NCBI GenBank assembly: GCA_032622095.1
Contig: CP136069.1
Span: 125,261,450 to 125,325,449, forward strand
Length of the DNA: 64,000 nucleotides
Direction: 5' to 3'
Source of the DNA: Siphonodentalium dalli
Lineage: Eukaryota > Mollusca > Scaphopoda > Gadilida > Siphonodentaliidae
Under the pieces are notes generated by a model, which saw only the letters and a program-made list of their open reading frames with translations, searched no databases and had not been told where the DNA came from. Positions 30,601 through 43,633 of this stretch are shown piece by piece. Both the position numbers and the translations under genes were made by a program. How positions within the stretch are numbered: the first letter of the stretch is position 1; each line of letters starts with the position of its first letter.

Positions 30601-33600
30601 AAAAATACTTTCCATGGTCGATTTTCAGCTGTTACAAATTTTCCCACAAGTGGAACAAACGCTCTTTATTTTAACCATATAAGGAATAGACTAACACTGA
30701 ACGCTCTTTTCTGTTTCATTGCTGTTTTGTGTTTTCGACCCAAACAACGTGGACTTCAATGCTCGTTTTTGTCGTTAGAATCTTTAGTCGCGCCTATGGG
30801 GTTCATCGGCCATACACGAAAATGCTATATTTAGACAGTATTTTGGACAACAAGCAATGAGTATTTGATCATGTTGTTGATACCAGTGTCTGTAAATAGC
30901 CTTATTTATGTTGGTACGTTAATTGCCTGCAAGCTTACATACTGATTTATGCTATTTTGATGACTTGACCTCCGTCAATTAAGTCGGATATATGGTGATT
31001 CGACGTCGAAATCTGCCAAAATTCAACGGAATAACGGTGTATGTAAGCTCACTATGAGCTAATTTCAAAATCAAATATTTAATTCCAACATGAAACTATG
31101 TGAATACTTAGGTCAAATATGAACCTATTTGTAAGAAGATATTTGGCCATGTAATGAATTGCTCTTGTTGACTATACTATTGCGGACAAGCTGCAATAGT
31201 TGGAGTACTGTATTGATAATGTTTGGGCATATGTGTGCGTTGATGTCATTACATTCGAGAGTTTTGATGTATAGTCCGTAGACTGTGTGCATATGGTTTC
31301 ACAATGAATGCTGCGGAAAACGCTTGCATCAGTTGTGATCTCATCGCAACTGCGAGTAGATTATTCTGGTCCAGAAGTTCTTTTCATTCAGCCAGAGCTG
31401 AATATAGTATTGAGGCCATTTTCCAAAAGTTAAACCAGATAACGACGACTGTCATGATTACATAGCCAGTCAAGAAAACACTTAATGTGCATTCCTGATT
31501 CTGAAAAACGAATTGTCTATGGTGGTTTTCTGCTCAAGCTAATTACCAACAGGGTGAACAAGTACAATTGAGGAATTGTTTGCTTCGCCATGTGTGCCGA
31601 CTGAGTGACTCTTCTCGACTAAATGGTACTGAAAGAGACATATGACCATTTGGATGTCACACACGTGGTGTCTCGATGCTGCCTATAAAGCATGTGGAGG
31701 AGTAGCTCCGCCTTGTAAATCCAGAGTCCAACAACATAATGCTCGTTTGTGATTGTCGAGGTAGTGGGGCCGAATAATAGTTGATATCGGCTCTTAAGGG
31801 CGCTTTCACTTGTTTTATCGGTGGTTAAAGCAGGATAAAATTATTTTAAACACCACTGACAATAGGATTTCGTAATCAATCCCGACCAAATGTAATTCCT
31901 TCAATTTCTTGATAGGAAATGTATAAAGAATGTTTGTGTTAAAAATATTTTATAGTGATGTAAATAGGTCTGTGTCTAAACTGGCAATTTCTTTATATGT
32001 GCACGTATACTTCAATAGTTGCACTGTTCTTGGTGAAGTTCTGAAATTTGGTTGAACATTGGTTCACATCTCCATCTGCCGTGATCCCTTGCACATATAT
32101 TTAAACGGACATGGATGATTCGAGCTTCCAAATTGTGTCCACGTAATTTGGAAGGAGGTATAGGACGGGTTGACGCATAGACGATATATTGGTATACCGG
32201 CTTGATATGCACTGAAAAATACTTTCCATGGTCGATTTTCAGCTGTTACAAATTTTCCCACAAGTGGAACAAACGCTCTTTATTTTAACCATATAAGGAA
32301 TAGACTAACACTGAACGCTCTTTTCTGTTTCATTGCTCTTTTGTGTTTTCGACCCAAACAACGTGGACTTCAATGCTCGTATTTGTCGTTAGAATCTTTA
32401 GTCGCGCCTATGGGGTTCATCGGCCATACACGAAAATGCTATATTTAGACAGTATTTTGGACAACAAGCAATGAGTATTTGATCATGTTGTTGATACCAG
32501 TGTCTGTAAATAGCCTTATTATGTTGGTACGTTAATTGCCTGCAAGCTTACATACTGATTTATGCTATTTTGATGACTTGACCTCCGTCAATTAAGTCGG
32601 ATATATGGTGATTCGACGTCGAAATCTGCCAAAATTCAACGGAATAACGGGGTATGTAAGCTCACTATGAGCTAATTTCAAAATCAAATATTTAATTCCA
32701 ACATGAAACTATGTGAATACTTAGGTCAAATATGAACCTATTTGTAAGAAGATATTTGACCATGTAATTAATTGCTCTTGTTGACTATACTATTGCGGAC
32801 AAGCTGCAATAGTTGGAGTACTGTATTGATAATGTTTGGGCATATGTGTGCGTTGATATCATTACATTCGAGAGTTTTGATGTATAGTCCGTAGACTGTG
32901 TGCATATGGTTTCACAATGAATGCTGCGGAAAACGCTTGCATCAGTTGTGATCTCTCCGCAACTGCGAGTAGATTATTCTGGTCCAGAAGTTCTTTTCAT
33001 TCAGCCAGAGCTGAATATAGTATTGAGGCCATTTTCCAAAAGTTAAACCAGATAACGACGACTGTCATGATTACATAGCCAGTCAAGAAAACACTTAATG
33101 TGCATTCATGATTCTGAAAAACGAATTGTCTATGGTGGTTTTCTGCTCAAGCTAATTACCAACAGGGTGAACAAGTACAATTGAGGAATTGTTTGCTTCG
33201 CCATGTGTGCCGACTGCGTGACTCTTCTCGACTAAATGGTACTGAAAGAGACATATGACCATTTGGATGTCACACACGTGGTGTCTCGATGCTGCCTATA
33301 AAGCATGTGGAGGAGTAGCTCCGCCTTGTAAATCCAGAGTCCAACAACATAATGCTCGTTTGTGATTGTCGAGGTAGTGGGGCCGAATAATAGTTGGTAT
33401 CGGCTCTTAAGGGCGCTTTCACTTGTTTTATCGGTGGTTAAAGCAGGATAAAATTATTTTAAACACCACTGACAATAGGATTTCGTAATCAATCCCGACC
33501 AAATGTAATTCCTTCAATTTCTTGATAGGAAATGTATAAAGAATGTTTGTGTTAAAAATATTTTATAGTGATGTAAATAGGTCTGTGTCTAAACTGGCAA

Positions 33601-36600
33601 TTTCTTTATATGTGCACGTACTTCAATAGTTGCACTGTTCTTGGTGAAGTTCTGAAATTTGGTTGAACATTGGTCCACATCTCCATCTGCCGTGATCCCT
33701 TGCACATATATTTAAACGGACATGGATGATTCGAGCTTCCAAATTGTGTCCACGTAATTTGGAAGGAGGTATAGGACGGGTTGACGCATAGACGATATAT
33801 TGGTATACCGGCTTGATATGCACTGAAAAATACTTTCCATGGTCGATTTTCAGCTGTTACAAATTTTCCCACAAGTGGAACAAACGCTCTTTATTTTAAC
33901 CATATAAGGAATAGACTAACACTGAACGCTCTTTTCTGTTTCATTGCTGTTTTGTGTTTTCGACCCAAACAACGTGGACTTCAATGCTCGTTTTTGTCGT
34001 TAGAATCTTTAGTCGCGCCTATGGGGTTCATCGGCCATACACGAAAATGCTATATTTAGACAGTATTTTGGACAACAAGCAATGAGTATTTGATCATGTT
34101 GTTGATACCAGTGTCTGTAAATAGCCTTATTTATGTTGGTACGTTAATTGCCTGCAAGCTTACATACTGATTTATGCTATTTTGATGACTTGACCTCCGT
34201 CAATTAAGTCGGATATATGGTGATTCGACGTCGAAATCTGCCAAAATTCAACGGAATAACGGTGTATGTAAGCTCACTATGAGCTAATTTCAAAATCAAA
34301 TATTTAATTCCAACATGAAACTATGTGAATACTTAGGTCAAATATGAACCTATTTGTAAGAAGATATTTGGCCATGTAATGAATTGCTCTTGTTGACTAT
34401 ACTATTGCGGACAAGCTGCAATAGTTGGAGTACTGTATTGATAATGTTTGGGCATATGTGTGCGTTGATGTCATTACATTCGAGAGTTTTGATGTATAGT
34501 CCGTAGACTGTGTGCATATGGTTTCACAATGAATGCTGCGGAAAACGCTTGCATCAGTTGTGATCTCATCGCAACTGCGAGTAGATTATTCTGGTCCAGA
34601 AGTTCTTTTCATTCAGCCAGAGCTGAATATAGTATTGAGGCCATTTTCCAAAAGTTAAACCAGATAACGACGACTGTCATGATTACATAGCCAGTCAAGA
34701 AAACACTTAATGTGCATTCCTGATTCTGAAAAACGAATTGTCTATGGTGGTTTTCTGCTCAAGCTAATTACCAACAGGGTGAACAAGTACAATTGAGGAA
34801 TTGTTTGCTTCGCCATGTGTGCCGACTGCGTGACTCTTCTCGACTAAATGGTACTGAAAGAGACATATGACCATTTGGATGTCACACACGTGGTGTCTCG
34901 ATGCTGCCTATAAAGCATGTGGAGGAGTAGCTCCGCCTTGTAAATCCAGAGTCCAACAACATAATGCTCGTTTGTGATTGTCGAGGTAGTGGGGCCGAAT
35001 AATAGTTGATATCGGCTCTTAAGGGCGCTTTCACTTGTTTTATCGGTGGTTAAAGCAGGATAAAATTATTTTAAACACCACTGACAATAGGATTTCGTAA
35101 TCAATCCCGACCAAATGTAATTCCTTCAATTTCTTGATAGGAAATGTATAAAGAATGTTTGTGTTAAAAATATTTTATAGTGATGTAAATAGGTCTGTGT
35201 CTAAACTGGCAATTTCTTTATATGTGCACGTATACTTCAATAGTTGCACTGTTCTTGGTGAAGTTCTGAAATTTGGTTGAACATTGGTTCACATCTCCAT
35301 CTGCCGTGATCCCTTGCACATATATTTAAACGGACATGGATGATTCGAGCTTCCAAATTGTGTCCACGTAATTTGGAAGGAGGTATAGGACGGGTTGACG
35401 CATAGACGATATATTGGTATACCGGCTTGATATGCACTGAAAAATACTTTCCATGGTCGATTTTCAGCTGTTACAAATTTTCCCACAAGTGGAACAAACG
35501 CTCTTTATTTTAACCATATAAGGAATAGACTAACACTGAACGCTCTTTTCTGTTTCATTGCTCTTTTGTGTTTTCGACCCAAACAACGTGGACTTCAATG
35601 CTCGTATTTGTCGTTAGAATCTTTAGTCGCGCCTATGGGGTTCATCGGCCATACACGAAAATGCTATATTTAGACAGTATTTTGGACAACAAGCAATGAG
35701 TATTTGATCATGTTGTTGATACCAGTGTCTGTAAATAGCCTTATTATGTTGGTACGTTAATTGCCTGCAAGCTTACATACTGATTTATGCTATTTTGATG
35801 ACTTGACCTCCGTCAATTAAGTCGGATATATGGTGATTCGACGTCGAAATCTGCCAAAATTCAACGGAATAACGGGGTATGTAAGCTCACTATGAGCTAA
35901 TTTCAAAATCAAATATTTAATTCCAACATGAAACTATGTGAATACTTAGGTCAAATATGAACCTATTTGTAAGAAGATATTTGACCATGTAATTAATTGC
36001 TCTTGTTGACTATACTATTGCGGACAAGCTGCAATAGTTGGAGTACTGTATTGATAATGTTTGGGCATATGTGTGCGTTGATATCATTACATTCGAGAGT
36101 TTTGATGTATAGTCCGTAGACTGTGTGCATATGGTTTCACAATGAATGCTGCGGAAAACGCTTGCATCAGTTGTGATCTCTCCGCAACTGCGAGTAGATT
36201 ATTCTGGTCCAGAAGTTCTTTTCATTCAGCCAGAGCTGAATATAGTATTGAGGCCATTTTCCAAAAGTTAAACCAGATAACGACGACTGTCATGATTACA
36301 TAGCCAGTCAAGAAAACACTTAATGTGCATTCATGATTCTGAAAAACGAATTGTCTATGGTGGTTTTCTGCTCAAGCTAATTACCAACAGGGTGAACAAG
36401 TACAATTGAGGAATTGTTTGCTTCGCCATGTGTGCCGACTGCGTGACTCTTCTCGACTAAATGGTACTGAAAGAGACATATGACCATTTGGATGTCACAC
36501 ACGTGGTGTCTCGATGCTGCCTATAAAGCATGTGGAGGAGTAGCTCCGCCTTGTAAATCCAGAGTCCAACAACATAATGCTCGTTTGTGATTGTCGAGGT

Positions 36601-39600
36601 AGTGGGGCCGAATAATAGTTGGTATCGGCTCTTAAGGGCGCTTTCACTTGTTTTATCGGTGGTTAAAGCAGGATAAAATTATTTTAAACACCACTGACAA
36701 TAGGATTTCGTAATCAATCCCGACCAAATGTAATTCCTTCAATTTCTTGATAGGAAATGTATAAAGAATGTTTGTGTTAAAAATATTTTATAGTGATGTA
36801 AATAGGTCTGTGTCTAAACTGGCAATTTCTTTATATGTGCACGTACTTCAATAGTTGCACTGTTCTTGGTGAAGTTCTGAAATTTGGTTGAACATTGGTC
36901 CACATCTCCATCTGCCGTGATCCCTTGCACATATATTTAAACGGACATGGATGATTCGAGCTTCCAAATTGTGTCCACGTAATTTGGAAGGAGGTATAGG
37001 ACGGGTTGACGCATAGACGATATATTGGTATACCGGCTTGATATGCACTGAAAAATACTTTCCATGGTCGATTTTCAGCTGTTACAAATTTTCCCACAAG
37101 TGGAACAAACGCTCTTTATTTTAACCATATAAGGAATAGACTAACACTGAACGCTCTTTTCTGTTTCATTGCTGTTTTGTGTTTTCGACCCAAACAACGT
37201 GGACTTCAATGCTCGTATTTGTCGTTAGAATCTTTAGTCGCGCCTATGGGGTTCATCGGCCATACACGAAAATGCTATATTTAGACAGTATTTTGGACAA
37301 CAAGCAATGAGTATTTGATCATGTTGTTGATACCAGTGTCTGTAAATAGCCTTATTTATGTTGGTACGTTAATTGCCTGCAAGCTTACATACTGATTTAT
37401 GCTATTTTGATGACTTGACCTCCGTCAATTAAGTCGGATATATGGTGATTCGACGTCGAAATCTGCCAAAATTCAACGGAATAACGGTGTATGTAAGCTC
37501 ACTATGAGCTAATTTCAAAATCAAATATTTAATTCCAACATGAAACTATGTGAATACTTAGGTCAAATATGAACCTATTTGTAAGAAGATATTTGGCCAT
37601 GTAATGAATTGCTCTTGTTGACTATACTATTGCGGACAAGCTGCAATAGTTGGAGTACTGTATTGATAATGTTTGGGCATATGTGTGCGTTGATGTCATT
37701 ACATTCGAGAGTTTTGATGTATAGTCCGTAGACTGTGTGCATATGGTTTCACAATGAATGCTGCGGAAAACGCTTGCATCAGTTGTGATCTCATCGCAAC
37801 TGCGAGTAGATTATTCTGGTCCAGAAGTTCTTTTCATTCAGCCAGAGCTGAATATAGTATTGAGGCCATTTTCCAAAAGTTAAACCAGATAACGACGACT
37901 GTCATGATTACATAGCCAGTCAAGAAAACACTTAATGTGCATTCCTGATTCTGAAAAACGAATTGTCTATGGTGGTTTTCTGCTCAAGCTAATTACCAAC
38001 AGGGTGAACAAGTACAATTGAGGAATTGTTTGCTTCGCCATGTGTGCCGACTGCGTGACTCTTCTCGACTAAATGGTACTGAAAGAGACATATGACCATT
38101 TGGATGTCACACACGTGGTGTCTCGATGCTGCATATAAAGCATGTGGAGGAGTAGCTCCGCCTTGTAAATCCAGAGTCCAACAACATAATGCTCGTTTGT
38201 GATTGTCGAGGTAGTGGGGCCGAATAATAGTTGATATCGGCTCTTAAGGGCGCTTTCACTTGTTTTATCGGTGGTTAAAGCAGGATAAAATTATTTTAAA
38301 CACCACTGACAATAGGATTTCGTAATCAATCCCGACCAAATGTAATTCCTTCAATTTCTTGATAGGAAATGTATAAAGAATGTTTGTGTTAAAAATATTT
38401 TATAGTGATGTAAATAGGTCTGTGTCTAAACTGGCAATTTCTTTATATGTGCACGTATACTTCAATAGTTGCACTGTTCTTGGTGAAGTTCTGAAATTTG
38501 GTTGAACATTGGTCCACATCTCCATCTGCCGTGATCCCTTGCACATATATTTAAACGGACATGGATGATTCGAGCTTCCAAATTGTGTCCACGTAATTTG
38601 GAAGGAGGTATAGGACGGGTTGACGCATAGACGATATATTGGTATACCGGCTTGATATGCACTGAAAAATACTTTCCATGGTCGATTTTCAGCTGTTACA
38701 AATTTTCCCACAAGTGGAACAAACGCTCTTTATTTTAACCATATAAGGAATAGACTAACACTGAACGCTCTTTTCTGTTTCATTGCTCTTTTGTGTTTTC
38801 GACCCAAACAACGTGGACTTCAATGCTCGTATTTGTCGTTAGAATCTTTAGTCGCGCCTATGGGGTTCATCGGCCATACACGAAAATGCTATATTTAGAC
38901 AGTATTTTGGACAACAAGCAATGAGTATTTGATCATGTTGTTGATACCAGTGTCTGTAAATAGCCTTATTATGTTGGTACGTTAATTGCCTGCAAGCTTA
39001 CATACTGATTTATGCTATTTTGATGACTTGACCTCCGTCAATTAAGTCGGATATATGGTGATTCGACGTCGAAATCTGCCAAAATTCAACGGAATAACGG
39101 GGTATGTAAGCTCACTATGAGCTAATTTCAAAATCAAATATTTAATTCCAACATGAAACTATGTGAATACTTAGGTCAAATATGAACCTATTTGTAAGAA
39201 GATATTTGACCATGTAATTAATTGCTCTTGTTGACTATACTATTGCGGACAAGCTGCAATAGTTGGAGTACTGTATTGATAATGTTTGGGCATATGTGTG
39301 CGTTGATATCATTACATTCGAGAGTTTTGATGTATAGTCCGTAGACTGTGTGCATATGGTTTCACAATGAATGCTGCGGAAAACGCTTGCATCAGTTGTG
39401 ATCTCTCCGCAACTGCGAGTAGATTATTCTGGTCCAGAAGTTCTTTTCATTCAGCCAGAGCTGAATATAGTATTGAGGCCATTTTCCAAAAGTTAAACCA
39501 GATAACGACGACTGTCATGATTACATAGCCAGTCAAGAAAACACTTAATGTGCATTCATGATTCTGAAAAACGAATTGTCTATGGTGGTTTTCTGCTCAA

Positions 39601-41926
39601 GCTAATTACCAACAGGGTGAACAAGTACAATTGAGGAATTGTTTGCTTCGCCATGTGTGCCGACTGCGTGACTCTTCTCGACTAAATGGTACTGAAAGAG
39701 ACATATGACCATTTGGATGTCACACACGTGGTGTCTCGATGCTGCCTATAAAGCATGTGGAGGAGTAGCTCCGCCTTGTAAATCCAGAGTCCAACAACAT
39801 AATGCTCGTTTGTGATTGTCGAGGTAGTGGGGCCGAATAATAGTTGGTATCGGCTCTTAAGGGCGCTTTCACTTGTTTTATCGGTGGTTAAAGCAGGATA
39901 AAATTATTTTAAACACCACTGACAATAGGATTTCGTAATCAATCCCGACCAAATGTAATTCCTTCAATTTCTTGATAGGAAATGTATAAAGAATGTTTGT
40001 GTTAAAAATATTTTATAGTGATGTAAATAGGTCTGTGTCTAAACTGGCAATTTCTTTATATGTGCACGTACTTCAATAGTTGCACTGTTCTTGGTGAAGT
40101 TCTGAAATTTGGTTGAACATTGGTCCACATCTCCATCTGCCGTGATCCCTTGCACATATATTTAAACGGACATGGATGATTCGAGCTTCCAAATTGTGTC
40201 CACGTAATTTGGAAGGAGGTATAGGACGGGTTGACGCATAGACGATATATTGGTATACCGGCTTGATATGCACTGAAAAATACTTTCCATGGTCGATTTT
40301 CAGCTGTTACAAATTTTCCCACAAGTGGAACAAACGCTCTTTATTTTAACCATATAAGGAATAGACTAACACTGAACGCTCTTTTCTGTTTCATTGCTGT
40401 TTTGTGTTTTCGACCCAAACAACGTGGACTTCAATGCTCGTATTTGTCGTTAGAATCTTTAGTCGCGCCTATGGGGTTCATCGGCCATACACGAAAATGC
40501 TATATTTAGACAGTATTTTGGACAACAAGCAATGAGTATTTGATCATGTTGTTGATACCAGTGTCTGTAAATAGCCTTATTTATGTTGGTACGTTAATTG
40601 CCTGCAAGCTTACATACTGATTTATGCTATTTTGATGACTTGACCTCCGTCAATTAAGTCGGATATATGGTGATTCGACGTCGAAATCTGCCAAAATTCA
40701 ACGGAATAACGGTGTATGTAAGCTCACTATGAGCTAATTTCAAAATCAAATATTTAATTCCAACATGAAACTATGTGAATACTTAGGTCAAATATGAACC
40801 TATTTGTAAGAAGATATTTGGCCATGTAATGAATTGCTCTTGTTGACTATACTATTGCGGACAAGCTGCAATAGTTGGAGTACTGTATTGATAATGTTTG
40901 GGCATATGTGTGCGTTGATGTCATTACATTCGAGAGTTTTGATGTATAGTCCGTAGACTGTGTGCATATGGTTTCACAATGAATGCTGCGGAAAACGCTT
41001 GCATCAGTTGTGATCTCATCGCAACTGCGAGTAGATTATTCTGGTCCAGAAGTTCTTTTCATTCAGCCAGAGCTGAATATAGTATTGAGGCCATTTTCCA
41101 AAAGTTAAACCAGATAACGACGACTGTCATGATTACATAGCCAGTCAAGAAAACACTTAATGTGCATTCCTGATTCTGAAAAACGAATTGTCTATGGTGG
41201 TTTTCTGCTCAAGCTAATTACCAACAGGGTGAACAAGTACAATTGAGGAATTGTTTGCTTCGCCATGTGTGCCGACTGCGTGACTCTTCTCGACTAAATG
41301 GTACTGAAAGAGACATATGACCATTTGGATGTCACACACGTGGTGTCTCGATGCTGCCTATAAAGCATGTGGAGGAGTAGCTCCGCCTTGTAAATCCAGA
41401 GTCCAACAACATAATGCTCGTTTGTGATTGTCGAGGTAGTGGGGCCGAATAATAGTTGATATCGGCTCTTAAGGGCGCTTTCACTTGTTTTATCGGTGGT
41501 TAAAGCAGGATAAAATTATTTTAAACACCACTGACAATAGGATTTCGTAATCAATCCCGACCAAATGTAATTCCTTCAATTTCTTGATAGGAAATGTATA
41601 AAGAATGTTTGTGTTAAAAATATTTTATAGTGATGTAAATAGGTCTGTGTCTAAACTGGCAATTTCTTTATATGTGCACGTATACTTCAATAGTTGCACT
41701 GTTCTTGGTGAAGTTCTGAAATTTGGTTGAACATTGGTCCACATCTCCATCTGCCGTGATCCCTTGCACATATATTTAAACGGACATGGATGATTCGAGC
41801 TTCCAAATTGTGTCCACGTAATTTGGAAGGAGGTATAGGACGGGTTGACGCATAGACGATATATTGGTATACCGGCTTGATATGCACTGAAAAATACTTT
41901 CCATGGTCGATTTTCAGCTGTTACAA
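9680..41926. repeat. Dimeric higher-order repeat, ~3225 bp, ten dimers
   Basis: Monomers 7-26 alternate. Odd copies (about 1611 bp) carry TTGCTCTTTTG, ATTATG, AACGGGG, GATATCATT, CATTCATG and GTTGGTATC. Even copies (about 1614 bp) carry TTGCTGTTTTG, ATTTATG, AACGGTG, GATGTCATT, CATTCCTG and, in all but one copy, GTTGATATC, plus an extra TA in CACGTATACTTC. Odd copies 15-25 also share TTTGACCATGTAATTAATTG and ATCTCTCCGC. Even copies 14-22 share a C-to-T change near the start of the minus-strand frames. Alternation of linked variants over 32 kb is the signature of amplification as dimers by unequal exchange. Confidence 0.9.
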
Positions 41927-42561
41927 ATTTTCCCACAAGTGGAACAAACGCTCTTTATTTTAACCATATAAGGAATAGACTAACACTGAACGCTCTTTTC
42001 TGTTTCATTGCTCTTTTGTGTTTTCGACCCAAACAACGTGGACTTCAATGCTCGTATTTGTCGTTAGAATCTTTAGTCGCGCCTATGGGGTTCATCGGCC
42101 ATACACGAAAATGCTATATTTAGACAGTATTTTGGACAACAAGCAATGAGTATTTGATCATGTTGTTGATACCAGTGTCTGTAAATAGCCTTATTATGTT
42201 GGTACGTTAATTGCCTGCAAGCTTACATACTGATTTATGCTATTTTGATGACTTGACCTCTGTCAATTAAGTCGGATATATGGTGATTCGACGTCGAAAT
42301 CTGCCAAAATTCAACGGAATAACGGGGTATGTAAGCTCACTATGAGCTAATTTCAAAATCAAATATTTAATTCCAACATGAAACTATGTGAATACTTAGG
42401 TCAAATATGAACCTATTTGTAAGAAGATATTTGGCCATGTAATGAATTGCTCTTGTTGACTATACTATTGCGGACAAGCTGCAATAGTTGGAGTACTGTA
42501 TTGATAATGTTTGGGCATATGTGTGCGTTGATATCATTACATTCGAGAGTTTTGATGTATA
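41927..42561. repeat. Monomer 27, left part, interrupted by the retrotransposon
   Basis: The first 635 bp of monomer 27 run normally to GATGTATA, where the 5' LTR begins. It carries the odd-type CTCTTTTG and ATTATG variants. At the GGCCATGTAATGAATTG site, however, it has the older form rather than the one in odd copies 15-25. The same monomer resumes after the 3' LTR. Confidence 0.9.
42558..42561. other. Target site duplication TATA, left copy
   Basis: Uninterrupted monomers read GATGTATAGTCC. Here GATG-TATA abuts the 5' LTR, and TATA-GTCC resumes at 52843 after the 3' LTR. This is a 4-bp duplication, within the range usual for Ty3/gypsy integrases. Confidence 0.85.
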
Positions 42562-43616
42562 TGTGACGGTGTAATTTAGCCCTAGTTTATATACAACTAA
42601 TACAAGTTAATACTGACAACTAGCAGCTAACATATTCATCCATATCACCGGTATTTACGACATCCCGTTTACCCTCTCAACTTTGCTGTATTCGATCCGT
42701 CCCTGTCTTATCACTGTCACTTCAGCCCAATGCTAAACGCTCTAGTACCGCCAATTCAAATAGTACAGGTAAGCTCGCAGCTGATTGGATGACACATGGT
42801 CGCGCGTAAAGTTGTCAAAGGTTAATCTTGTTTCGCGGGGTTTCAGATTAGTTGGTCAGAAAGTAAAGTTGTCTTCGGAAAGTTATTGTCTTAAAGTCTT
42901 AGTTTATTTTGTCGTCAAGATGTCGTCAAGTTGTTTAGACTATCGTTGTATACAGATCCTGACATAGTGGCCTATGTCTCATTGAACTGGTATGTTCACA
43001 GTTTCTATATTTTATCGTTATAACATGTTTTTATTAATACTTTTGTCTTCAAGTAAATCACCATAGAGTTTGTCCATTTTGACATAAAGTATATTTCCTA
43101 TTTTAATTATATTTTAATGTGATTACTTTTGTGAGGTTATCTCCCGATAACCTGAGATGCCAGTTTGTAGATATCTCAATTAGATAGATTGGATATCTGG
43201 CATTTCTTGTATTTTCAGGAACTCCTCAAGTTCCTTTAACATATATTTGTGTATGCACATATGCGTGCTTATCATGCAAATGGTAATATATTTGCATTTG
43301 GTTGCAGGGCCTATTCTATGCCTATACTGATGTATGATAACACTCTCTGTGTTATGTGAACAGACTATGCCAGTCTGTGGATGATGTTTGATTGTATGTG
43401 TTGGTGGTGATGATGATGATAATCAAGATGTGTTATTAAGATGAATAAATGCTATTGAAGACTACAAAAGGTAATATGAACTTTCCATAGACCCTGCCCA
43501 CCAAGACTGAGAATTAATTGACGGAGCCCATACTGCCAAGGCTAACTTTATAAATTTAATGTCAAAGGCTCAAGGACATTTAATAATATAAATGGACCCA
43601 TAGTAACCCTATGACA
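42562..43616 (+). repeat. 5' LTR (1055 bp)
   Basis: It starts TGTGACGGTG and ends CCTATGACA, so it has TG...CA termini. It matches 51788-52842 at a constant offset of 9226 with no difference noticed by eye. A TTATATAC stretch lies near 42587 and an AATAAA polyadenylation signal at 43444-43449, which would place the R/U5 boundary shortly after about 43465. A 60-codon open frame at 42785-42967 is present in both LTRs but looks fortuitous. Confidence 0.95.
43444..43449 (+). promoter_or_regulatory. Polyadenylation signal in the 5' LTR
   Basis: AATAAA within ATGAATAAATGC, about 170 bp before the LTR end. The same site in the 3' LTR is at 52670-52675. It is the only AATAAA I saw in the second half of the LTR. 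Confidence 0.5.
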
Positions 43617-43618
43617 TT

Positions 43619-43633
43619 TGGCGCTCACCGTGG
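43619..43633 (+). promoter_or_regulatory. Primer binding site candidate
   Basis: Two bases after the LTR end the sequence reads TGGCGCTCACCGTGG. It begins with the TGG that pairs with a tRNA CCA end, at the expected place. The TGGCGC start recalls Lys-type sites, but the following bases do not let me name the tRNA. Confidence 0.65.

Larger units (their letters stand above)
1..42561. repeat. Tandem satellite array, ~1.61 kb monomers, 26 complete copies plus a partial 27th
   Basis: Near-identical head-to-tail copies, anchored on the motif ATTTTCCCACAAGTGGA. Monomer starts: 1, 1611, 3224, 4835, 6450, 8066, 9680, 11291, 12905, 14516, 16130, 17742, 19356, 20967, 22581, 24192, 25804, 27415, 29027, 30638, 32252, 33863, 35477, 37088, 38702, 40313 and 41927. 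Lengths run from 1610 to 1616 bp. Copies differ by a few substitutions and 1-4 bp indels. The array starts before the window. I recognise no rRNA, tRNA, snRNA or histone gene in the monomer, so it reads as satellite DNA. Its function is unknown. Confidence 0.97.

Noticed and set aside
1-42561. CRISPR array or bacterial repeat system
   Set aside because: Units are 1.6 kb and contiguous without spacers, in a eukaryotic context.
1-42561. rRNA, 5S, snRNA or histone gene cluster as the tandem unit
   Set aside because: I looked for familiar conserved stretches of these genes and saw none.
42785-42967. 60-codon ORF in both LTRs as an accessory gene
   Set aside because: It is duplicated because the LTRs are. 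It is short and low-complexity, with no motif and no reason to be translated.
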